From an uncultured Clostridium sp. (GTDB lineage Bacteria > Bacillota > Clostridia > Lachnospirales > Anaerotignaceae): a stretch of 5,852 bases of DNA. Under the pieces are notes generated by a model that did no database searches, had not been told where the DNA came from, and saw nothing but the letters and a program-made list of their open reading frames with translations. Positions 1-5,672 of this stretch are shown here, piece after piece. Numbering within the stretch: position 1 is the stretch's first letter; the number at the start of each line of letters is the position of its first letter. Made by a program: the position numbers and the translations under genes. The stretch lies in the NCBI GenBank assembly GCA_947246775.1, contig CAMXTM010000142.1, forward strand, positions 1 to 5,852, read 5' to 3'.

Positions 1-21
1 TGAGATTTACCCGAATCATCT

Positions 22-47
22 AATATATACTTTTGTATATATTTTTA
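22..47 (+). terminator. weak AT-only terminator-like hairpin at left edge
   Basis: A 9-bp perfect stem, positions 22-30 against 35-43, closes a TTTT loop and is followed by TTTTA. Every pair except one is A-T, so it would be weak as an intrinsic terminator. In frame 3 a TAA at 21-23 sits directly on the hairpin, which would suit the end of an upstream gene, but only seven codons of that frame are visible. It could equally be chance in AT-rich DNA. Confidence 0.25.
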
Positions 48-70
48 GTAGCAGGTCAGCAATACAAAGG

Positions 71-184
71 TTAACAATACAAAAGTACGACATTTTTATT
101 TTAGACTATTAAATTATTATTTTCGCTATTATACATAATATTTCAGAAAAAAATTGTATTTATGAAATATCGTTCTGTTATAGC
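71..184 (+). promoter_or_regulatory. candidate promoter region for sstT
   Basis: There is no single convincing promoter. Two partial matches are visible. The first is TTAACA at 71-76, 17 bp from TTTTAT at 94-99. The second is TTGTAT at 154-159 with an extended TG-T-TATAGC at 176-184, although its spacing of 19 bp is long. A 9-bp direct repeat CAATACAAA (60-68 and 75-83) overlaps the first one. The sstT transcript probably begins somewhere in this stretch, because only the possible weak terminator at 22-47 lies upstream. Confidence 0.22.
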
Positions 185-266
185 ATTGCAATATGCTCGA
201 AAATTTTGCTGTACAAAACAAACCGTACAACCCTTTCGTATTTTTGATTTTATATAGGAGGATTTT

Positions 267-1490
267 ATGAAAAATATACTTCAAAAATGGAATAGTATTA
301 GTTTAGTAAAACGTATTATTGGTGGTATGATTATTGGTGCAATACTAGGTATTGCAATACCTAGTGTATCAGTAATTGGTATTTTAGGTGACCTTTTTGT
401 AAGTGCTTTAAAAGCAGTTGCTCCTGTGTTAGTATTTTTCTTAGTTATGAGTGCATTAGCGCAACATAAAGAGGGCGGAGCAAGTAACATGGGTACCGTT
501 ATTATCTTATACTTAGTGGGTACTTTTGCAGCGGCTGTTGTAGCTGTTATTGCAAGCTTTTTATTCCCTGTTGCACTTACATTGCCAGAGGCAGCAACAG
601 GAAATGCAGCACCTGGTGGTATTGGTGAAGTTTTAAAAACATTGCTTTTAAACATCGTTGCAAATCCAATTGGTTCTATTGTAAATGCAAATTACATTGG
701 TATCTTAGCATGGGCTGTTATATTCGGTTTGGCTTTAAAACCTGCTTCCGAAACAACCAAAAAAGGCATATTAGATTTCTCTGAAGCAGTTTCTCAAGCT
801 GTTAGATGGGTAATCAGTTGCGCTCCTTTTGGTATCCTTGGTTTAGTATTTACAACAGTTTCTGAAAATGGTATTGGTACTTTTACAACATATGGAAAAC
901 TTTTGCTTGTATTAGTAGGCTCTATGGCAGTTGTTGCTTTTATTGTAAATCCTATTATTGTATTTATTACAATGGGTACAAATCCATATCCATTGGTATT
1001 CAAATGTTTAAGAGAAAGTTTCATTACAGCTTTCTTTACAAGAAGTTCTGCAGCAAATATCCCTGTTAACATGGCACTTTGCGAATCTTTAGGATTAGAT
1101 GAAGACAATTATTCTGTTTCCATTCCTTTAGGTGCAACCATTAACATGGGTGGTGCAGCGATTACCATTACCGTTATGACATTGGCAACAGTACATACAT
1201 TAGGCATTAGTGTAGACATTCCTACAGCAATTATCTTGAGTGTTGTAGCAGCCGTTTCTGCTTGTGGTGCTTCTGGTGTTGCTGGTGGTTCATTGCTTTT
1301 GATTCCTTTGGCTTGTTCTTTATTTGGTATTTCTGGCGACGTAGCAATGCAAGTAGTTGGTGTTGGTTTTATTATCGGTGTAATCCAAGACTCTTGTGAA
1401 ACAGGTCTTAACTCCTCTACAGACGCATTATTTACAGCAGCTTCTGAATTTAGACAATGGAAAAAAGCAGGAAAACCAATTAAATGGTAA
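267..1490 (+). CDS. sstT: SstT, sodium/serine-threonine symporter
   Basis: This 407-residue inner-membrane protein belongs to the dicarboxylate/amino acid:cation symporter (DAACS) family. It imports serine and threonine driven by the sodium gradient. Family hallmarks are in the expected order: the serine-rich re-entrant hairpin [11 protein letters not shown] (residues 258-268), the unwound-helix motif [12 protein letters not shown] (289-300), the second hairpin [15 protein letters not shown] (334-348), and the substrate/Na+ site [12 protein letters not shown] (375-386). NMGGA, rather than the NMDGT of glutamate carriers, together with the GASGVAGGS hairpin, points to SstT and not GltP/GltT. 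Length is normal (family about 400-415). Start: ATG preceded by AGGAGG at 256-261 with a 5-nt gap. It is followed by its own terminator, so it is probably monocistronic. A perfect 22-bp palindrome lies inside it at 344-365. The family call is strong; substrate preference is inferred from homology. Confidence 0.95.
   Translation: MKNILQKWNSISLVKRIIGGMIIGAILGIAIPSVSVIGILGDLFVSALKAVAPVLVFFLVMSALAQHKEGGASNMGTVIILYLVGTFAAAVVAVIASFLFPVALTLPEAATGNAAPGGIGEVLKTLLLNIVANPIGSIVNANYIGILAWAVIFGLALKPASETTKKGILDFSEAVSQAVRWVISCAPFGILGLVFTTVSENGIGTFTTYGKLLLVLVGSMAVVAFIVNPIIVFITMGTNPYPLVFKCLRESFITAFFTRSSAANIPVNMALCESLGLDEDNYSVSIPLGATINMGGAAITITVMTLATVHTLGISVDIPTAIILSVVAAVSACGASGVAGGSLLLIPLACSLFGISGDVAMQVVGVGFIIGVIQDSCETGLNSSTDALFTAASEFRQWKKAGKPIKW
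344..365. repeat. perfect 22-bp palindrome inside sstT
   Basis: The 11-bp arm ACTAGGTATTG (344-354) is followed without a spacer by its exact reverse complement (355-365). A second, interlocked inverted repeat shares the middle: GCAATAC at 339-345 and GTATTGC at 349-355, with GCAATAC again at 354-360. In RNA the 339-355 hairpin and the 344-365 fold exclude each other. The site spans codons for LGIAIPS in the first transmembrane region of SstT. Whether it has any function is unknown. Confidence 0.9.
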
Positions 1491-1520
1491 TGATTATTTA
1501 TATTGATTGAGGTTGTGCGA

Positions 1521-1554
1521 ACCCTTATCATTTCGATGATAAGGGTCTTTTTTT
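1521..1554 (+). terminator. intrinsic terminator of sstT
   Basis: The arm ACCCTTATCAT (1521-1531) pairs perfectly with ATGATAAGGGT (1536-1546) around a TTCG tetraloop, the very stable UUCG type. It is followed by C and seven T residues (1548-1554). It lies 30 bp past the sstT stop codon and separates sstT from the glt promoter. Confidence 0.93.
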
Positions 1555-1619
1555 AGGCAAACAAACAATATTTTTGTCCGCATACAAAAGACAAATGTAA
1601 ATATGACGGATATTTTGTT

Positions 1620-1712
1620 AATGATTACAGTATAAAATTGATTTTTCTACGTAAAATTATCATTATTTTGATAAAAAATGATTACAATTAAACAGACAAA
1701 AAATTGATTTTT
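1620..1712. repeat. two-part direct repeat upstream of the glt promoter
   Basis: AATGATTACA occurs at 1620-1629 and 1677-1686. Each copy is followed by AAAATTGATTTTT, at 1634-1646 and 1700-1712. The two halves are 4 bp apart in the first copy and 13 bp apart in the second. The block ends about 50 bp before the -35 box of the glt promoter, a place where activator or repressor sites can lie. It could also be the decayed remains of a small tandem duplication. Confidence 0.75.
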
Positions 1713-1764
1713 TATATTTAACTATAATAATTGTATGAAATTGTGTTTTTACAGATGAAATATA

Positions 1765-1793
1765 TTGACTTTTTACAAAAATCATCGTAATAT
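1765..1793 (+). promoter_or_regulatory. sigma-A-type promoter of the glt operon
   Basis: TTGACT at 1765-1770 is separated by exactly 17 bp from TAATAT at 1788-1793; each box matches the consensus at five of six positions. Transcription should begin near 1800, giving a leader of about 135 nt before the first ATG. The spacer and -10 region overlap an imperfect inverted repeat (ACAAAA at 1775-1780, TTTTGT at 1793-1798) that could serve as an operator, although it may be compositional. Confidence 0.8.
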
Positions 1794-1824
1794 TTTGTGA
1801 AACACCAAAATTAGAATATTTATA

Positions 1825-1893
1825 GAACAAAGGCGTTCCGAAATAATAACAAAATGACATGATTTGTTTTTTTGTTATTTTATGGACGCCTTT
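1825..1893 (+). promoter_or_regulatory. long leader hairpin with an alternative fold ahead of glt genes
   Basis: In the predicted 5' leader, 1829-1836 (AAAGGCGT) pairs perfectly with 1886-1893 (ACGCCTTT). The helix continues inward through CC/GG (1838-1839 with 1884-1885) and a 10-bp block, AATAACAAAA (1845-1854) with TTTTGTTATT (1870-1879). That gives about 23 pairs with small bulges and a 15-nt loop. The 3' arm ends in TTTT then A (1891-1895), so it could act as a weak terminator or attenuator. A short competing hairpin, GAAC (1825-1828) with GTTC (1835-1838) around the hexaloop AAAGGC, uses the same 5' arm and cannot coexist with it. No known riboswitch or T-box consensus was recognised. 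Confidence 0.55.
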
Positions 1894-1935
1894 TATACTT
1901 ATATTTGGAAAGTATCACAAAAAGGAGGTTATTTC

Positions 1936-3039
1936 ATGTTAAAAGAGGGTCAAATTCGTATACCATCTGGCTGTGCCATTGCTGGTATTTTTGATAAAAG
2001 CGGAAAACGTTTTTCTGGTGAGGAAATCATTCGCTCTATTGCTGTTATGCATGACCGTTCCAATGGTTTAGGCGGTGGTTTTGCTGGTTATGGTATTTAT
2101 CCAGAGTACAAAGATGCTTATGCATTTCACGTTTTTTATGATGATTTAGATGCTCGTGTAAAATGTGAAGCATTTTTAGAAAGGCATTTTGATATTATCA
2201 ACTTATCCAAAATCCCTACTAGAAAGCACAAAAGAGTGCGCAATGAGCCATTGATATGGAGATATTTTTTACACCCACTCCCTACTAAATTGGCTGACAG
2301 TCAATTAGACGAAAGAGAATTTACAGTACGATGTGTTGTAAAAGTCAACACCACAATAAAAGGTGCATACATTTTTTCAAGTGGCAAAAATATGGGCGTC
2401 TTTAAAGCAGAGGGTTATCCCGAAGATGTTGGCGAGTTTTACAGATTAGAAGAATATTCTGGCACTTGCTGGACAGCACACGGACGTTATCCTACTAACA
2501 CACCTGGCTGGTGGGGCGGCGCTCACCCTTTTGCCCTTTTAGATTATTCTGTTGTACATAATGGTGAAATATCCTCTTATGATGCAAACAGACGATACAT
2601 TGAAATGTTTGGTTATCAGTGTACCCTACAAACAGACACAGAAGTCATTGCTTATATGATAGACTATCTAAACAGAAGAAAAGGGCTGTCTATGAAAGAA
2701 ATTGCAGATATTGTTGCTGCGCCTTTCTGGAGTGTCATTGAAAAAATGCCAGAACAAGAAAAGCAACGCATGACCTATTTAAGAAACGCTTTTTCTAGTT
2801 TGTTAATTACAGGACCTTTTTCCATCTTAGTTGGTTTTGAAAATGGTCTTATGGCACTCAATGATAGATTAAAACTACGCTCTATGGTAGCAGCAGAAAA
2901 AGGCGACCGCTTCTATGTCGCAAGTGAAGAAGCGGCAATTAGAGCGCTAGAACCAGAACTAGACCGTTTATGGGCGCCACATGGTGGCGAGCCAGTCATT
3001 GTAACTGCAAATGGAGGTGATACTCGTGAAAATTCATGA
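1936..3039 (+). CDS. glutamate synthase glutaminase subunit (class II amidotransferase, GltB domain 1)
   Basis: This 367-residue cytosolic protein corresponds to the N-terminal amidotransferase domain of glutamate synthase. It hydrolyses glutamine and passes ammonia to the FMN subunit. The catalytic Cys should be Cys13 in SGCAIAG; family enzymes use an N-terminal Cys, so removal of a 12-residue leader is inferred. Other class II landmarks are AHGRYPTNTPGWWGGAHPF (181-199), the oxyanion-hole and glutamine-binding motif HNGEISS (208-214), QTDTE (232-236), and a C-terminal DRLKLRSM...YVASEE segment (310-332). Start: ATG 1936, with AGGAGG at 1923-1928 and a 7-nt gap. The in-frame ATGs further upstream (1864, 1882) lie inside the leader hairpin and lack a ribosome binding site. 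It overlaps the next gene by 14 bp, so the two are probably translationally coupled. A related three-gene enzyme, N-methylglutamate synthase, is a possible alternative. Confidence 0.9.
   Translation: MLKEGQIRIPSGCAIAGIFDKSGKRFSGEEIIRSIAVMHDRSNGLGGGFAGYGIYPEYKDAYAFHVFYDDLDARVKCEAFLERHFDIINLSKIPTRKHKRVRNEPLIWRYFLHPLPTKLADSQLDEREFTVRCVVKVNTTIKGAYIFSSGKNMGVFKAEGYPEDVGEFYRLEEYSGTCWTAHGRYPTNTPGWWGGAHPFALLDYSVVHNGEISSYDANRRYIEMFGYQCTLQTDTEVIAYMIDYLNRRKGLSMKEIADIVAAPFWSVIEKMPEQEKQRMTYLRNAFSSLLITGPFSILVGFENGLMALNDRLKLRSMVAAEKGDRFYVASEEAAIRALEPELDRLWAPHGGEPVIVTANGGDTRENS
3013..3028 (+). promoter_or_regulatory. ribosome binding site and GTG start of the FMN subunit
   Basis: GGAGGTGAT (3013-3021) is a near-perfect anti-16S match placed 4-5 nt before GTG at 3026-3028. 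The in-frame ATG at 3011 overlaps this site and has no binding site of its own, so GTG is the better start. The whole signal lies inside the end of the upstream coding sequence. Confidence 0.8.
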
Positions 3040-4534
3040 TTTTTATACAGAATATGAAGTGGTAAGAGATAAAGATTTATGTATTAACTGTCGCTTGTGC
3101 GAAAAACAATGTGCTAATGAAGTACATCACTTTGATGCAGAACATAAAAAAATGATAGCAGAACCAGAAAAATGTGTTAACTGTCAAAGATGTGTTTGTG
3201 TTTGTCCTACAAGAGCATTAAAAATTGTAAAAAGTGGTAATACATACAGAGATAATGCCAACTGGACAACAGCAACTATGAATGAAATTTATAGACAATC
3301 GGCAAGCGGTGGTATGCTACTATCTTCTATGGGCTGTCCTACTTCCGAAGCTCCTATTTACTGGGATAAAATACTATTAAATGCTTCACAAGTTACAAAT
3401 CCACCGATTGACCCATTGAGAGAGCCTATGGAAACAAGGGTATTTTTAGGCAAAAAGCCAGATGATATACAAAGAGATGAAAAAGGAAACCTAATTGTAC
3501 ATCATAAGCCAAATTTGTCTTTGAGAGTGCCAATCTTGTTTTCTGCTATGAGCTATGGCTCGATTAGTTACAATGCCCATTCTTGCCTAGCAAAAGCAGC
3601 AGCAGAACTTGGTATATTATATAACACAGGTGAGGGCGGTTTGCACAAGGATTTTTACAGATATGGAGACAACACCATTGTACAAGTCGCTTCTGGACGT
3701 TTTGGAGTGCATTTAGATTATTTAGGTATTGGCGCAGCCATTGAGATTAAAATGGGGCAGGGAGCAAAACCTGGTATCGGCGGACATCTTCCAAGAACAA
3801 AAGTATTAGAAGATATTGCCGAAACACGTATGATACCACTAGGTTCTGACGCGATTTCTCCAGCACCACACCATGATATTTATTCTATAGAAGATTTAAG
3901 ACAGCTTGTCTACTCTCTAAAAGAAGCAACTAATTACAAAAAACCAATTATTGTAAAAGTAGCAGCAGTACACAATATTGCCGCAATCGCATCTGGTGTC
4001 GCTCGTTCTGGCGCAGACATTATCTCTATTGATGGCTATAGAGGTGGTACTGGTGCAGCACCTACTCGTATTCGTGACAGCATTGGTATTCCTATCGAAC
4101 TTGCTTTAGCTTCTGTTGACCAAAGGTTAAGAGAAGAAGGGATTAGAGAACACGTTTCTATTATTGTGGGCGGTTCTATTAGAAATTCTGCTGACGTAGT
4201 AAAAGCAATTGCATTAGGAGCAGATGCCGTTTATATTGCAACAGCAGCACTGTTAGCACTAGGTTGTAGACTTTGCCGTACTTGTCATACTGGTAAATGC
4301 AACTGGGGTATTGCTACACAAAATAAAGAACTGACAGAACGACTTGATGTAGAACAAGGTGTAGAACGTTTAGTCAATCTAGTAACTGCTTGGGAAAGAG
4401 AAATCAAAGAAATGATGGGCTGTATGGGTATCAATGCCATTGAGGCACTCAGAGGAAACAGATTGATGCTCAGAGGTGTAGGACTCAATCAAAAAGAATT
4501 AGACATATTAGGCATCTATCATGCTGGAGAATAA
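3026..4534 (+). CDS. gltB: glutamate synthase FMN subunit with N-terminal 2[4Fe-4S] ferredoxin domain
   Basis: This 502-residue subunit makes glutamate from 2-oxoglutarate, ammonia and two electrons. Residues 19-29 (CINCRLCEKQC) and 50-60 (CVNCQRCVCVC, then P) are two CxxCxxCxxxC motifs for [4Fe-4S] clusters. A TIM-barrel synthase domain follows, with GEGG (202-205), VASGRFGV (221-228), QGAKPGIGGHLP (245-256) and the FMN phosphate motif GGTGAAP (340-346). The [3Fe-4S] loop has Cys414, Cys420 and Cys425, ending GIATQ like GltB. Compared with bacterial GltB, KPGEGGQ reads KPGIGGH and the CPVG of the cluster loop reads CNWG; there is an extra Cys417. The fused ferredoxin domain and short length match the archaeal/clostridial type. 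It starts at GTG inside the glutaminase gene. The electron donor, ferredoxin or an unlinked NAD(P)H subunit, cannot be told from here. The symbol refers to the GltB core only. Confidence 0.93.
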   Translation: MKIHDFYTEYEVVRDKDLCINCRLCEKQCANEVHHFDAEHKKMIAEPEKCVNCQRCVCVCPTRALKIVKSGNTYRDNANWTTATMNEIYRQSASGGMLLSSMGCPTSEAPIYWDKILLNASQVTNPPIDPLREPMETRVFLGKKPDDIQRDEKGNLIVHHKPNLSLRVPILFSAMSYGSISYNAHSCLAKAAAELGILYNTGEGGLHKDFYRYGDNTIVQVASGRFGVHLDYLGIGAAIEIKMGQGAKPGIGGHLPRTKVLEDIAETRMIPLGSDAISPAPHHDIYSIEDLRQLVYSLKEATNYKKPIIVKVAAVHNIAAIASGVARSGADIISIDGYRGGTGAAPTRIRDSIGIPIELALASVDQRLREEGIREHVSIIVGGSIRNSADVVKAIALGADAVYIATAALLALGCRLCRTCHTGKCNWGIATQNKELTERLDVEQGVERLVNLVTAWEREIKEMMGCMGINAIEALRGNRLMLRGVGLNQKELDILGIYHAGE

Positions 4535-4548
4535 GGAGGAATTTTACT

Positions 4549-5277
4549 ATGAGAACAATCGAAGTGACAGGAAATACAAATTTTCATACATTAAATGACG
4601 AAATTTGCCATTTATCCGAATCAGAAATTACAATACAGGGCTGTCTTGGACAAAGATATATTGCAAGCGGTATGTCTGGCAAAACAATCAATATTTATGG
4701 TACGCCAGGTAATGCGTTAGGGGCTTATCTCAATGGCTGTACGCTGCATATTTACGGCAATGCACAAGATGCTATTGGTGATACTATGAACGAGGGTACC
4801 ATTTGTGTACATGGTAGCGCTGGCGATGCCGCAGGCTATGCCATGAGAGGTGGCAGTATCTTTATACAGGGAGATGTGGGATATAGGGCAGGTATCCATA
4901 TGAAAGCCTATCAACAAAAATGCCCTCAAATGGTAATTGGTGGCTGTGCTGGTGACTTTTTAGGAGAATACCAAGCAGGTGGTACGATTGTTGTACTTGG
5001 TATCAATCGCAAAGAACGAGATTTAGTAGGCGCTTTTTGTGGCACTGGTATGCATGGTGGAAAAATCTTTTTGAGATGCAAAGAGATTCCTGATGATTTG
5101 CCCTCACAGGTAAAAACACAACCTATTTTTAATGGAGAAAAAAAAGAATTAGAAAGTTTAGTCAAAAAATTCTGTGATACCTTTGGATATGATGCGCAAG
5201 AAATCTTAAAAGAAAACTTTTTGCTTCTGACTGCTGATAGCAAAAATCCTTATAAACAATACTATACAGCAAATTAA
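4549..5277 (+). CDS. glutamate synthase GXGXG subunit (GltB domain 3)
   Basis: This 242-residue protein matches the C-terminal structural domain of the glutamate synthase large subunit, a right-handed beta-helix that holds the glutaminase and synthase domains together. Repeated turns with glycine pairs are visible: GNALGAYLNGCTLHIYG (54-70), GDAAGYAMRGGSIFIQG (92-108), GDVGYRAGIH (108-117), GDFLGEYQAGGTIVVLG (135-151) and GAFCGTGMHGGKIFLR (161-176). The last 65 or so residues are charged and helical, without repeats. Start: ATG with AAGGAGGA at 4533-4540, a binding site that overlaps the stop codon of the previous gene and again suggests coupled translation. In some archaeal systems and in N-methylglutamate synthase this domain is also a separate gene. 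No GltD-like gene follows, and no strong terminator is seen after the stop codon, so some readthrough downstream is possible. Confidence 0.92.
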   Translation: MRTIEVTGNTNFHTLNDEICHLSESEITIQGCLGQRYIASGMSGKTINIYGTPGNALGAYLNGCTLHIYGNAQDAIGDTMNEGTICVHGSAGDAAGYAMRGGSIFIQGDVGYRAGIHMKAYQQKCPQMVIGGCAGDFLGEYQAGGTIVVLGINRKERDLVGAFCGTGMHGGKIFLRCKEIPDDLPSQVKTQPIFNGEKKELESLVKKFCDTFGYDAQEILKENFLLLTADSKNPYKQYYTAN

Positions 5278-5312
5278 TAAAATTATTTTTCATTTTTTTG
5301 GTATTTATGACC

Positions 5313-5341
5313 TTGCTATAATTGCTCTTAACTTTTATAAT
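5313..5341 (+). promoter_or_regulatory. overlapping candidate promoters for the 65-residue gene
   Basis: Two perfect TATAAT boxes occur here. The one at 5336-5341 has TTGCTA at 5313-5318 with a 17-bp gap. The one at 5317-5322 carries the extended TGC element (5314-5316) but has only a T-rich -35 region. Either would give a short leader before the ATG at 5406. They overlap, so they may be alternatives. Confidence 0.6.
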
Positions 5342-5405
5342 GTAAAAAGATACTATTTTTTTATAAAGTTATATTATAAAATATTTTTAGAAAGGCAGTC
5401 ATATT

Positions 5406-5603
5406 ATGTTACATTTATTACAATCTCTTTGTAAGGAAGAAAATTGTCATATTATTTCTATTGATGAGCAAAAAGGTGTTATTCTAAACTATCAAGATAA
5501 AATAGTTAAAATTCCTTATAAAAAGTGGAAAAAAATAGAAAAATATACACTTTCTTATTTTCAATTCCAGTTAGAAAAAGTAATACAGCAATATCATCAT
5601 TAA
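5406..5603 (+). CDS. small basic hypothetical protein, 65 residues
   Basis: I do not recognise this protein. It has 65 residues, is lysine-rich and has no signal peptide or membrane segment. A likely beta-rich middle (HIISIDEQKGVILNYQDKIV) is followed by a charged stretch, PYKKWKKIEKY, and a probable C-terminal helix ending in YHH. Support for a real gene comes from the candidate promoters at 5313-5341, a modest AGAAAGG binding site at 5389-5395 (10-nt gap), and a strong terminator that begins inside its stop codon. Its base composition is like that of its neighbours. It is 128 bp beyond the GXGXG gene on the same strand and may also receive readthrough from the glt operon. A role in glutamate synthesis is not supported by the sequence. 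Confidence 0.65.
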   Translation: MLHLLQSLCKEENCHIISIDEQKGVILNYQDKIVKIPYKKWKKIEKYTLSYFQFQLEKVIQQYHH

Positions 5604-5646
5604 AAAAGAAAAGCCAGTATTTAAAAAGTGCTGGCTTTTCTTTTTT
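5602..5646. terminator. strong bidirectional terminator between convergent genes
   Basis: The arm at 5602-5618 (A6, G, A4, GCCAGT) pairs with 5630-5646 (GCTGGC, T4, C, T6) over 17 pairs, one of them G-U. The stem can be extended inward to a tight AAA loop. The A-tract and T-tract sit on opposite sides, so it can terminate transcription from both strands. It overlaps the stop codon of the 65-residue gene (5601-5603) and lies 27 bp past the stop codon of the minus-strand gene. Confidence 0.92.
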
Positions 5647-5672
5647 CAAATTTTCATTTAAAATATTTTGTA

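Larger units (their letters stand above)
1491..1935. other. intergenic region between sstT and the glt operon
   Basis: This stretch of about 445 bp contains no credible gene on either strand; the open frames are AT-rich and lack ribosome binding sites. It divides into the sstT terminator (1521-1554), an AT-rich spacer with an imperfect inverted repeat TCCGCATA (1577-1584) / TATGACGGA (1602-1610), a TTATCA/TGATAA inverted repeat (1657-1662 / 1669-1674), a two-part direct repeat (1620-1712), the glt promoter (1765-1793), and a roughly 135-nt leader with a long hairpin and the ribosome binding site at 1923-1928. Confidence 0.8.

Noticed and set aside
2..112. Frame open from the left edge for 36 codons
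   Set aside because: The Ile/Tyr/Phe-rich translation looks like AT-rich noncoding DNA, and it crosses a terminator-like hairpin.
162..257. 31-codon leader open frame ending on the sstT ribosome binding site
   Set aside because: The stop codon overlap with AGGAGG is attractive for translational coupling, but there is no ribosome binding site before its ATG, and its sequence is not rich in serine or threonine codons as an attenuator peptide for this transporter would be.
1663..1860. Minus-strand 65-codon open frame in the intergenic region
   Set aside because: It runs antisense across the glt promoter and leader hairpin, and has a low-complexity composition with no supporting start signal.
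1829..1893. Leader inverted repeat as a miniature transposable element
   Set aside because: No target-site duplication flanks it, no second copy is in the window, and its position in a leader fits an RNA structure better.
1800..1935. T-box, S-box or other known riboswitch in the glt leader
   Set aside because: The leader is short and lacks the T-box sequence, conserved GC-rich junctions or any other riboswitch consensus I know.
5276..5289. AATAA/TTATT hairpin plus T run as the glt operon terminator
   Set aside because: It is a five-pair stem made only of A-T pairs with a two-base loop; not stable enough to support a terminator call.
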